The notes beneath the pieces were generated by a model that did not search any database, was not told the DNA's origin, and was given only the letters and a program-made list of their open reading frames with translations. DNA of 64,000 bases from NCBI GenBank assembly GCA_029834535.1, contig JAQMWT010000165.1, positions 1 through 64,000 of the forward strand, read 5' to 3'. Numbering within the stretch: position 1 is the first letter of the stretch; each line of letters opens with the position of its first letter. Source of the stretch: Chrysophaeum taylorii. Taxonomy: Eukaryota; Sar; Pelagophyceae; Pelagomonadales; Pelagomonadaceae. The translations under genes and the position numbers were made by a program. Of this stretch, positions 33,207-48,600 are shown piece by piece.

Positions 33207-33990
33207 CTACGGCCGGTACCGAGGCAATCTCGCCCGACGTCAAGTCGTCCCAGACATCCTCACCACGCTCGACAACAAGGAGCAACTCTACGACATCAAA
33301 ACCCTCGCTTGGGGTTCGTTGTACACCGCCCACGCCCTCCATCCCTCCCACCCGTCGCCTGTCGATCGGCGCGCAGCGCAAGTCCACTCCGAATACCTCG
33401 CTCACGCCCGCGGCATCGACGCCATCATCCCCCAGCCGGGTACAACACCACCGCCTGGCTTCTTGGGCCCTGTCGAACAGCGGCTACGTAGCTACGGCAC
33501 CGTCGCCGGCCTCGTCTTTGGTGCCTTCGGTGAGGCCAGCGCGGCGTGCCACGCTCTCGCCCAAACATGCGCAGACCGCATCGCTGCGCGAACCTGGGTG
33601 ACAAGCGGCTGCGCCAACTTCACAGAGGCAAAGGCGGCCCAAACTCGCCGCATCTACCGTGAGTGGGGGATCGCCAACGCATTAGGCCGGGCTCGCTGTG
33701 CCCTCACCGCCCTCACCCATGTCGCCGCCTCGGGGAACCCCACCCTGGCCGCCCGATCCCAGCAGGACGTCACCCTTCGTCGCACATACGTTCGGCGGCA
33801 GCATGCGTACGACCTACGGGCGGGGCCCGTCCTCTCTTCGCCTGCCCCACGCCTCGGCGATGACCCCGACTAGGTCCCGCGTACTTATCTCCGCCCGTCA
33901 GGCACATCCCTCATACCCCACAAACCCACCCACATCCTTCATGCTCCCCACACACACCCCCCCTCTTAGCAGTCGACATTTAAAGACACA
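33207..33990 (+). mobile_element. LINE-like 3' end fragment with 3' UTR
   Basis: An open plus frame with no ATG at its left edge reads through to a stop at 33871-33873. It contains D-I-K-T-L-A-W-G-S, V-x-R-R-A-A-x-V-x-x-E-Y-L-A-H-A-R, then G-L-V-F-G-A-F-G-E-A-S with A-C-H-A-L. I recall this pattern from the C-terminal region of algal and dinoflagellate reverse-transcriptase-like ORFs, so a 5'-truncated LINE is the best guess. The 3' UTR (33880-33990; GTCAGGCACATCCCTC...GTCGACATTTAAAGACACAC) recurs as four tandem inverted copies at 62808-63193. Confidence 0.45.
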
Positions 33991-34035
33991 CGTTTCCCAA
34001 TTAATTATTGTGGATTTTAGTCAGGGCGCGACGAG

Positions 34036-38447
<4,412 letters not shown>

Positions 38448-38475
38448 TCCTTGGAACTTCCAAACCCGCGTGACA

Positions 38476-38530
38476 ACTAACTAACTAACTAACTTCGGAC
38501 CTCTCCCGGGCATGGGAGCCAGGCTGGGCC
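38476..38530 (-). mobile_element. SINE-like retroposon, copy S5, truncated
   Basis: Only the tail end is present: (CTAA)4 followed by CTTCGGACCTCTCCCGGGCATGGGAGCCAGGCTGG-type sequence. The 5' part is missing, as expected for incomplete retroposition. Confidence 0.5.
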
Positions 38531-38560
38531 CACAAACTAACCCTAATAGTGGTGTTAAAA

Positions 38561-39576
38561 ATGGTGGTCGAGGGCGAGTCCGAGGTGAGGAGGTTAACAT
38601 GGTCTTTGTTAGGAGTGTCCCAGGCGAGCGCGTGGGTCGCCGCCAAGACAGGCATCGCGCAGCGCGGATCGCTGTTCGAATGGTGGGGTCTCGAGATGAA
38701 TGAATCGGGTGAATCATTTTTTTTTTTCTCTATAGGCTGGGCGACGGCGTCGTGCTGTGCGTCCTCGCGAACAAGCTCAAGGCGAATTCGGTGCCGAAGA
38801 TCAATCGTTCGAAGCTCAAGTTCAACAACATGGAGAACATCTCGGCGTTTCTCCGCGCGTGTCGCTCGCTCGGCGTCCAGGAGCACGCGCTGTTCGAGAC
38901 GATCGACCTCGCGGAGAACAAGGACCTGGCTATTGTTGTTCGGTGTGTTTTGGCGCTCAAGAGAATCACCGGACGGCGCCGCGCGAGCGTTCCAGCCATT
39001 GCGCCGCCGCCAGACACCCCCCTGAAGCAGGAGCTGGACGCGGCGAACGCTCGGGCGGCGAAGCTCGGGCTCGAGCTCGATCGCGCCAAGGCCGAGATCG
39101 AGCGGCTGACGGCGCGCGTGCGGGACCTCGAGTCGTCGTCGTCGTCGTCGAACGGGAAGAGCCCGTCCAAGGTCGAGGATCCCGCCAGAGTTGAGGGTAC
39201 GAAGGGAAGCGGCGGATTCGGACTTTTCGGAAAAAAGAAAGTGGGAAAGTACGACATGGAAGCCGAACGGATGCTGAGCAAGTGGATCACGGCCGCGACG
39301 GGGCTGAAGCAGAAGGGAAATTTCGGGGACTGGTTGCACGACGGCACCGTGCTCCTCGAGCTCGCGAATGCGCTGGAGGACGGCGCCAAGAAAATTAGCA
39401 TAAATCGGTCGTCGATGCCGTTCAAACAGATGGAAAATGTGTCGAATTTCCTCAAGGCCGTGCGCGAAATGGGCGTCGCCGACCACACTCTATTCGAAAC
39501 GGTCGACCTCTACGACCAGAAGGACATGGGGCTCGTGCTCCAGTGCCTCCTTTCCCTCCATAAACTAAAAGCTTAA
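38561..39576 (+). CDS. double calponin-homology (CH) domain protein with a coiled-coil linker, 307 aa
   Basis: Three exons by reading frame: 38561-38584, 38624-38682 and 38736-39576, with introns of 39 and 53 bp (GTGAGG...CCCAG; GTGGGG...CTATAG). The product opens M-V-V-E-G-E-S-E, then a first CH domain (about 9-105; A-S-A-W-V-A-A-K-T-G; L-G-D-G-V-V-L-C-V-L-A-N-K-L; N-M-E-N-I-S-A-F-L-R-A-C). A coiled-coil linker (about 125-165, with a Ser run) and a Gly/Lys-rich segment follow, then a second CH domain (about 200-307; W-L-H-D-G-T-V-L-L-E-L-A-N-A-L; M-E-N-V-S-N-F-L-K-A-V). CH domains of this calponin/transgelin type bind actin or act as signalling adaptors. A cytoskeletal cross-linker or scaffold is likely. 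The first small exon is inferred. If the 39 bp intron is retained the frame stays open, so the N-terminus is less certain. Confidence 0.8.
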
Positions 39577-40406
39577 CAACAATAGCCGAGGAGGGGGTGA
39601 ATGGGCTTGAGGTCGGTGTCGTGCCAGGAGAGCCAGGCGAGGGAGTAGAAGGTGTGGAGGAGGTCGGCGCGGGTATTTGGGTACTTGGCGAATCCATCTC
39701 GACCTCGACACGACAGGACGAAGTCCGTCACTTCGTCGGGATCGACGACGACGGAGCTGGTTTGGAGTATTGCCCCGAGCCAAAACGAGTAACACGAATC
39801 CGGCGGTTTGTTCCTGCGACCCCGTGGCGCCATCCGCGCGCACCAATCGACGGCGCGGGGGTCGTCGTTTCCGTCGAGCAAGTGCAACGCGGCGACGGCG
39901 CAGTACGTAGATCCACCGTGAGACTCACCACCGGGCACGAGGCCAAAGCCGCCATCATAACATCGACACGATTCGATGTATGGTCTCGGGTCCTCGAAAA
40001 ATTCGGCGCCGGTGGTCAGTTTGTGGATAACCGCAGCACAGTACGAAAATCTCACGTCCGACTCGCAATCTTCCGCCGCGGCGAAAGATCCGCCGCGCCG
40101 TTGGAAGCTCCGGATATCAACGGACGGAAGATCGGCGCCCAGGGTCGCGAGGATGGCGAGGGCCGTGTAGGTCATCGCGATATGGGGCGAGCCGTCGGGG
40201 GATCCTTTGAAGCCGTTGGGAGTCCACTGCCTCATAACCCACTCCGCGATGCCGTCGACATCATCGAGCGAGCGGAGCATGTCGAGCCCCACGACGCAGA
40301 AGTACAACGCGGTCATGCGAGACGTATCGAGGGACACGTAATGTCTCGGGAGAAGTTTGAGGTGGAGGCGAAAGTAACGAACTAGTGCATCCTTCGCCGC
40401 CACCAT
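39573..40406 (-). CDS. geranylgeranyltransferase type I beta subunit-like, 277 aa
   Basis: Single minus-strand frame from an ATG at 40406. It resembles the beta subunit of protein geranylgeranyltransferase I, which with an alpha subunit attaches C20 prenyl groups to CaaX proteins in the cytosol. Visible features: N-terminal H-L-K-L-L-P-R-H-Y-V-S-L-D-T-S-R, matching the family's 'LP..Y.S.D..R'; prenyltransferase repeats with G-G-F-G and G-G-S-T-Y-C-A-V-A-A-L; zinc-ligand positions D-S-C-Y-S-F-W (Asp and Cys) and L-L-H-T-F-Y (His); a final G-F-A-K-Y-P repeat. It is shorter than typical beta subunits (about 350-380 aa), with shorter loops, but no core motif is missing. It converges on the CH-domain gene and their stop codons overlap (39573-39576). 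The type I call rests on overall similarity; a farnesyltransferase beta cannot be fully excluded. Confidence 0.8.
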   Translation of the reverse strand: MVAAKDALVRYFRLHLKLLPRHYVSLDTSRMTALYFCVVGLDMLRSLDDVDGIAEWVMRQWTPNGFKGSPDGSPHIAMTYTALAILATLGADLPSVDIRSFQRRGGSFAAAEDCESDVRFSYCAAVIHKLTTGAEFFEDPRPYIESCRCYDGGFGLVPGGESHGGSTYCAVAALHLLDGNDDPRAVDWCARMAPRGRRNKPPDSCYSFWLGAILQTSSVVVDPDEVTDFVLSCRGRDGFAKYPNTRADLLHTFYSLAWLSWHDTDLKPIHPLLGYCC

Positions 40407-42663
40407 ATTTGAAAGGGATGATGAGGGTTAGAGTTAGGCTAGGGAGGTTCGTTGTTTCACGAGCACCTAGCGAACACTGCCGCCCGAGCTCTCGCTCGTC
40501 GGAAGGCGATGTGGGCGTCTTTTCACGAGACCGCCGTCGCCCTTTTGGCTACGGCGACGTCGCCGAGTACTGTGAGGCCTTCGAGATATGGTGGCGCCAT
40601 ACCCAAGTTCCTCGGAGGGTCTGCGAAGCCGTCCCGATCCACGACGGCCGTTAGAGCGCTGCTCTAGTCTCCGACTGGGCGCCTCCAGAGACCACCGAGA
40701 CCATTTTCGACGCGATCCGCGGTTGGAGGCAGGGGCAGTCTACGCGCTGGTGGACCAGACATCGGCCCTCGACCTTCGACCTTCGACTCGGCGGAGAAAA
40801 AAAGCTCGAGGTTAGCAGCAGCAGCAACTTGAAATTGTACAACGCCGCCTTCTTCAACACGAGCGTGTCCTCTCGTGCCAACGAAGAGGAGGACCACATT
40901 TCGTTGCGGGTCGGCAGAACCACAGCCCCCTTGCGCGCGCGGGGAGGCGGCGATGGAGCACCATTGCTGTCGTCGAGAAAGCCCTCTATTCTGAGCGCCG
41001 GATGAACGACGACGCCAAGCGAAAGTCAAACCTGTGGTCGTCGTCGTCGTCGTCGTAACCGAGCATGCTCTCTTAGCTCTCGACGGTCATGACGCGACTC
41101 ACTCGAGGTGGCACTTAACTAGATCCTCCCGACGATGTCGAAGGTCCTGGAGGGTTAAGAAAATATATTCCTTTTAGGGTTAGGAACCCCCCTTCACCTC
41201 ACACACCGACAACCACTAAAATAAATCGCTGTGTCGCACACCACCATTGTGCTGCTGCTGCTCTTTGTGTCGTTAGAGGACAGGACGAAAGGCAGCACAA
41301 CCACTGCCACCATTCTTCTCTACCAGAGGCACATCGAGAAGTACGTCGTCGAAAACGGGCGAAAACTCCGGTTTCAAGGCCAACGGCGAAGTCCTCGCCG
41401 CATGCCTCTGCAGACCAAGACCCACAGCTCGTCGGTCGCCCAGGCGGTGGTGACTCGCAGCTGCCACAACCGTGTTGACCGTCGAAAAGCTACAGCTACC
41501 GACGATATTTGATTGGGTGAGTCATCAGAGGTCGCTCCTGCGGCGACAACTTTGAATGCGCGCGCGGGCCCCGACGTCGTACGAAACTTTTACGCCGCGG
41601 TATGAGCGCGACCCTCGCCTACGTTCGAGATGCGCCGGATTGGCGCCGATCGTAAAGAGCAACCTGAATTAAGAGGGGCCATACATAATACCTCACACCT
41701 CACATATAATCGGCACCATTATACCTCAAACAAAAAGGTGCGGGTTTCTTATCCAAGGTGCGGGTTTCTTATCCTCGGCGTTTGCATTGTAACGAACGAA
41801 CGACGACGAGTATGAACTATCATCGCGTAGTACTATTATCTTTGCTCCTTTTTCGACACGTGATCCAGAGGCGGTAGTGCGCCGCTCCGGCGGCGTGTAC
41901 TGCGTGTACGAACTTCGATAGCACTTTCCATACAATAATTTCCGCCCGCCCGGCCGCCCGCAGGACCCTGATGCCAAATACGTAAGACGCAACCTCCCTC
42001 AGCTCAAAGTAAACCCGTTAGAACCTCCGTGTTCGCAGTTTTGTGCTCTCCACCTTGCTTCTTTCTCCTCCTGTGGTGCCCTCCTCGCACTAGAAAACGA
42101 GCTATTCACACCTTCTTCCGAACAACTCGCCGCCGTCGCACTCCACTTTTAGCATACCAAGCATATCGGTCCGTCGGAGCACGATGGTTTATCGGCTCTG
42201 GATGATCGCGAGCGGAGCCCGGTACAATCAAACAAGCGCGCAGGCCTCATCTGGTGTCGTGGTGCTTGTACGAGACTACACAGTTGGCGGGGGTCGCCCG
42301 GCAACGCGTCGGGTGACGTGGCGATCTTGGAGTTGTGCCCGCTCGAGGAGCGCGCGTTGAGGAGATGCTTGGGGTAAAATCTTGCGTGCGATACAGTGGT
42401 GAAGTCAGCGCGCGTCGTCGGGTGCTAGTAAAGTAGCCAATCTGCACGTTTTTAGAGCAGCAGGTTGGGCGCGCGGAGAAGAAGAAGGGAGCTGTAAGTA
42501 CGTGCCTGCGAGCGGAGGGCCGAGTGTTGTGAAGTCGTCCGAAGAGAGGGCATTACGTTACGTCGCGCGCTCTCGCGACGACTTTTGGACTTCGGGCACG
42601 GTACTTCTAAAACTAAGTGGAACAGGAAAATGACATCGAGGTTGGCCAGTGAAGGAGTGTTGA
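40407..42663. other. intergenic, no recognisable gene
   Basis: Short overlapping frames on both strands around 40450-41030 and 42250-42450 lack motifs. Contents seen: repeat B copy 3 (41217-41334), a (GTC)n run at about 41037-41057, and a 2x20 bp repeat of AAGGTGCGGGTTTCTTATCC near 41737-41775. 42450-42663 is the 3' flank of the large gene. Confidence 0.4.
41217..41334 (+). repeat. ~100 bp dispersed repeat B, copy 3
   Basis: Plus-strand copy of the repeat bounding the 8.6 kb block: AAATCGCTGTGTCG...GCTCTTTGTGTCGTTAGAG...CCACCATTCTTCTCTACCAGAGGCACAT. It stands alone here, so it can move as a unit or be a solo LTR. Confidence 0.5.
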
Positions 42664-45600
42664 CTAGGAAGTTGGCGCGTTCGGTACACTGTAGTGTTCT
42701 TGACGTGTCCGCACATATTCGTAGCTGACGTCGCTCGAGAATGCGAAGATTTTCATTCGGGCATCTCCCGGGTTGGCAATTTGTTTTTTTGCGCTCATGC
42801 ACGCATCTTCCGACAGCATAATCACGTAGCACCCACCTGCCTGGACTGCGATTGATGACGCAGCTCGCGTTCTAGCACCACCGCCAGCACCAGAGTAAAG
42901 ATTGCACCTGAAGTCGTCGTGACGTTTACGGCAATTCCATGGCTGTTACCAACCTCACGAAGCACACAATCTTGAATAATGGACAAGCAAGCAGAGGCGC
43001 AAGCACACACCATGCAAGGACACACACAATAGAATATGTTTCATATGCGCGAACTCTGGCATCGACCCCACGAAAGTACGCGCCGCAGGCCACAAAACCA
43101 GTGGCGCCGTCGATGACGACGGCACCGTCTTGCATGCACAGCGCGTTCGCTGCGCGTTTCGCGTCATCGTTGTCGGAATACTTTTCGATGTGCGGTTTGT
43201 GTGTTTTGCTGAAGTCATAGATGGTCGGAAAAACCCCATACTTCGTGTACGTCTGTGCCCGCGATTGTTCCGCGATTGTTCCTGCACCGCAGTGTCTTGG
43301 CTTTCTGCGAGAAGCTCGCCCGTGTCGCAAACGATGAAAGTAGCGCCATGTGCGGGCTCGCCTTCGCCGACACCATCTGTTGCAACTCGACGAGCGACCT
43401 TTATGGTTGCTTTTATGATTCCTGCCCAGATATCACGACGATTCTCATCAACGCGAAGCTGAGGTGGAATCTCGGCCTGACGCATGAACTCGGACGCTTC
43501 TCGCGTATACTTGATGTCCAGCGACTCATAGTCCTCCCACACAACAGAGCCGCAGCCGTCGGGACCACATTTCAGCAGAATGGCCTGTCCGACCCTGTCG
43601 TTATGAATGTCCGTCATCATCGAACGCAAACCAGAAAAAAATGCTCCAACGAAGCGATCGTCTCGATATTTCTTATCGATGGTTTTGAACGCAGCACCAA
43701 TCTTGCGTGTTTGGAGGAGCTCATCGTTCGTTGGCGTATCTTGAGCGAACTTCATATAGAATCCATAATTGAAAGCCCACACCTGGACGTCGCGTACGTT
43801 GTTACGCCAAGCGATTATCCATCGGTCTTCACACTCTGCAGACTTATCAAAAAGCTGCTCACAGGCATCGTACGATGAACAAGCGTTCAGAATCACACAG
43901 TTTGGCCGAGCTGTGATTTTTCTTAGGGAGCTTGCCCGGACCCCCAATTCTCGGTCGAGAAGTCGACATTCGCAAGTATCGTGCGTGACAATGTGCACAA
44001 CTTCCACAGGGCCTGCTCGCTTCTGTCGTAACCGATCTTCCAACTTGGCTTCAAATTGATGGACATTTTGGCCTACGCAGAGATGTATTGACACAAACGA
44101 AGCACTCTGAACGCCCCGCACGCAGGTGAGTCCCTCGAGGATCCCCTCGCGATCTCTTGTGAAAGAAAATCCTGGAGTTTGTACCAGTGTGAAAAGCGAA
44201 GACTGGCTCGCAATATTCGCGCACCGACCACTTATCGATAGCACGCTGTATTTTGAGCGCGTCATGTCGCTTGATACCGATTTCCGCCAAAAAGGTGCAC
44301 CATTCCTTATCGTCGCAATAACACTGCCGGGACTCCCGCAGATCGTCGATCGAGCGAATGTTGTCTTCGTACAATTTTCCCGCAAACACTGGCGCGCTTT
44401 TCTCGGATATGTCAGCACCATCACAAGATGCTAGCCACGTTATCAATTCTAGTTGCATGATTTCATCTTTCAAGCTTGAAACATCGAGTCTTTCGGAAGA
44501 ACCACGACCATCCCTAACACCCAAATGTTCAGACGGCTTTCGGTCGGCAACATGTCCGCAAAAATGGCACCAGGGCGAGTTTCAACTTTTTTCTTAATCT
44601 TGTACTCAAGATCCCCGGCATAAAACTTGTCGACAACCTCGCGCAGCGCATCAAGGATCATATCGTGAGTTGTACTCACCATATCGTCGTCGAAGACGAC
44701 CTGGATCTCCGTGGTGCTTACCTCAGAGAGCGCGAGCGTCCCATCATCAAAACTGAGATACACTGCCTTTCGAAAGAGCTCATCACAATCTGGCATTTTG
44801 CTGCTGCATTTTGGAACGAGCGACGCGACGAGGCGACTGAAGAGGGCATTTGGAAGATAAGCGAAGTTTATGGCTTCTGCTGTACCCGAATTCTCAGAGA
44901 GTGGCAGCCCGTATTTAAAGATGCTCGGAACAAGGTACTTGCGTTTTTTTGGGGTTATTTCACTACGAGGCGCAGCGCCTCCATGCGACCTCCAGGACCA
45001 TCACCCGCACTTGCGCTGGAGTAATGTTGTCTCCCAGGATGTTGTCGTCGACATGGCATTCGCTGTCAGGCCAAAGATGGTCAAGGAGGCGCTGGTCTAG
45101 AATGCCCTTGCGAGTGAGATCGTACCACAAAACCTCCCCGACGCCAGCGTCGTACGTGTCAGGCCCACCAAGAGACGCCGCCATATCGCGCCTCATTTTG
45201 TGCCACTCGAAGTTGCGAATCACGGCAGTGAACATGTCAATAATCCACTGTGGTTCCAAGATGACAATGTTCTCGGCCAAAGCACCGTGCGTCGAGCCAA
45301 AGTGGGTGATAACACCGAGTTCGTCGAAAAGCTTGAGCATAGCATAGACTTCGTCATTGCCGAGTGGCTCTTGACCCTTCTTAGCGTAGCACTTTCGAAG
45401 AAGGTCGCGAACGGCATTAATTCCAGCGAAGAATAGATCTTCGTCAGCACAGGCCCTCTGGAGCTCGTCGCACGTCTCGAGCCAAATAAGTGGCACGGGC
45501 TCGTGAATATAGCGGTCAGTATCCTGACAGATCGCATCTTCGATCGCTGTTCGAAGCTCTCCAAAAACTGGATTACCACTTTCCATGACTTTGTTGTCGA

Positions 45601-48600
45601 CAGCATAGAACGCGAGGCCTTTCTCACTAGGGCGCACAATCGTGCTATTCAAGCTTGAAATTCCGGCAATGACGCTGTCTACTTCGTGCGAAATTTTTGT
45701 TCGCGCATCGTCGGAGATGGCGTCACAGTGCGTACCAACCAAAAACACTGGTGCGCCGCGTGCGTGAATCGCAATCGAATTGAGCCAAAACGCGAGCTGT
45801 TCGCGCGCAATCTTCCCAACCTCATCATTTGGTGACGACCCGTCGACCCAGTCAACCATGTTAAAGACTGCAAGAAACACACCCTTTCGAGATAGAAACT
45901 TGTTGTGCACGACGTGAAAGGCTTCTTGCCTGAGATAGCAGTGTCATTCATTCATTCATTCATTCATTCATTCATTCGGGGTGAGTCAGACAAGCTTACA
46001 CAATATTGCTAGATGGACGACACAATGGGAAACAATGCTATGTGAGGACACGATAAATTCGCTGGCGCTTACCCGCCGTAATCCCACACGCTAATACGAA
46101 GCTCGCGCTCATTCTTGGACTTGTCCAAAATCTCACTCTCATCATAGCGGTCACCCTTCAACTTAGCAGTCCAAGACCCACGAAATGTGAGACGGGCTGT
46201 GGTTTCTGTGCTTAGTTCTTCTTCTGAACTGCCATCACCGCGGGGCTCAAAGTTTAAAGAGACCACGTCTTCGTCCTTAAGGGAAATCTCTTGTTTCTTG
46301 GTTTCGGTGGACTCTATTTGACTTTCTTGCTTTGTTGTCAGATCACGCCTTTCAGCAACAACCGAGGTTGAGCTCCGCCCTGTGGTCCCTTGAATTTTCA
46401 CGCCCGAGGCTCCCGGAGCTTCATCCGAACTTGGCCGTCCAGCGTGCGAGTCGTAACTCAAGTGGCCCGCGGCAAGAGCCGAAACCCCTTCCGTTCCCAC
46501 CTCACTGAGAGTTCGCCAAACCGTACGTGTTATCGCAACATCACTTTTTTCGATTCCTTGGTCGCGCAGCGCCGAAACATCCGACCTCTCGGCCCCGCGG
46601 GTGCTACGTTCGTGCTCATCGAACTTCTCACCTTTGAGTCGTTTAAATAGGGACGTCTTCCCCACACGCCCCTGTCCAACAACCATAAGGCGTGCGCGCC
46701 GCCACGGCACGCTGGCTCGATCAAGGGCTTGACAAAGAAATTTCCGATGAAACTCGCGTCTTGCCTTTTCGCAGAGCTGATCGAAGTTCTCGCCCGGCTC
46801 CCAGACACGTATCGTCTGGTCAGAGGACGAGCTCACCAACAAAGGCGTGCCACCGCTCATCTTACAAGTCACCAAACCCAAGACTGGAGCATTGTGGGCA
46901 GAAAGTACGCAAAGTAGCAGGGCATCACTAGCAGTCCAAACGCGCACTGTTCCGTCTCCAGAACCGCTTGCCAGCAGCATGAGCCCGTTGCCTGTCGAGA
47001 AAGCAGCTATGCAAAACACGCTGGCCGTATGCCCCTCGAGTTTGTGTATTTGGTGGGGGGCTTTGGTGGGGTTCCAGATACGAACCGTGCTGTCGTCTGA
47101 ACAACTCGCCAGCCGCGGGCCATCACTCGCAACGAATGCCACCACGCTCCACACCTTACCCTCGTGACCCTCGAGCACGCGGATTTGGCGGGCTTCGGTA
47201 GTCGCGTCCCGCACGCGCACAGTCCCGTCGGAGGAGCAACTCGCGAGGCAAATGTTTTCGTCGCTCAACTTCAACGCCACCACACTCAACACCGAACCTT
47301 CTTGGTCCTCGAGTTTGCGGATTTGCTGGCCCGCAACTGGGTCCCACACGTTGATTGTCCCGTCGGAAGAGCAACTCGCAAGGCACGTGGCATCCTTCAT
47401 CTCGAAAGCCGTCACACAGTTCACCTCGTCCTCGTGGCCGTCCAGTATGCGGAGTTGCCGACATTCGACCGGGTCCCACACGTGCACTGTGCAGTCGTTA
47501 GAGCAGCTTGCCAGCAGCAGCCGCGTGCCGTCGCTCGTTTTGAACACCACCACGCCGCGCACCGAACTCTGGTGCCCCTCGAGCTTGAGTATTTCGCGGC
47601 CCACTTTCGGATCCCATACGCGCACCGTTCCGTCAAGAGAGCAGCTCGCGAGCCGTGGCTCGCTTTCGCGCGTCTCAAACCCAGCGACACCACACACACC
47701 CCCGCCGTGGCCCTCGAGCACGCATGTGAGCTTGAAAGGTGGTGTCGCCCGAGCCGTCTGTTCCGCGTCGCGTGCCAATCGCGAAAGGGCCATCATCGTG
47801 GCCCCGTGCCCAGCAGCTTCCAGCGTACGCTGCCAGAGCTCTTCGGCGAGCACGGCGCACCCAAAAACTCGCACGCGGTTTTGCGAGAGGAACAAAGCCT
47901 GGTGCAAAAGTGAAGCCTCCCCCCCTGGAACCTTGGTCGAGTCGACGACGAGGTCGGCCATCTGGCCCGCCTCGACTCGCAACGTCACGAAACGCAGCGA
48001 GCACAACAGCGCCAATGCGACATGTTGGAGTTTCGCCGCGACAAGATGTGTGACAGCCCATCGCAAAGCATAATCAACCGGAGCCAAGAGCTCGTGATCA
48101 TCGTCACCAATACCCGTCAAACTTGCACGAATAACCGCCGCTGCGTGCGCGTCGCTCTCGTTGTTTAGGTTCCTCGGTCCATCGAGTTCACGAACGAGCG
48201 TGGCCAAGCACGCAGCCGCGGCACGGCGGTGAGAAGTCACATAGTCGATGAAGTACGGATCCACGTCACTGCGGTTTTCGAACGGAAACTCACCCATTAA
48301 CCAGCCAGCGAGGGACTCGTTTAAGACGCGGATGCACGCGTCGTTGCGCGCTGGAAAGAGCTGCGACAGCATCCAAACGATGTCCTCGCACCTGGAGACG
48401 CCACTCAAACCCGGGATGTCTTTTATGCGCAGTGGTTCAGAAGCGGCGAGGATGGCTCCGAGGACTTTTCGGCAGTCGATGGAAAACCCACCGGGGAAGA
48501 CGCGAGTGAATTCGGCGAGGTACGTGCCGGCGAGACCATCGGGGATTTCCTCGATATCAGCGTGTGGCTCGTCTTCGAGCCGTTTTCGGAGCCAGTAGAG

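Noticed and set aside
38485-39488. 333- and 252-codon minus-strand frames
   Set aside because: Antisense to the CH-domain gene; rich in Arg, Leu and Glu with no family features.
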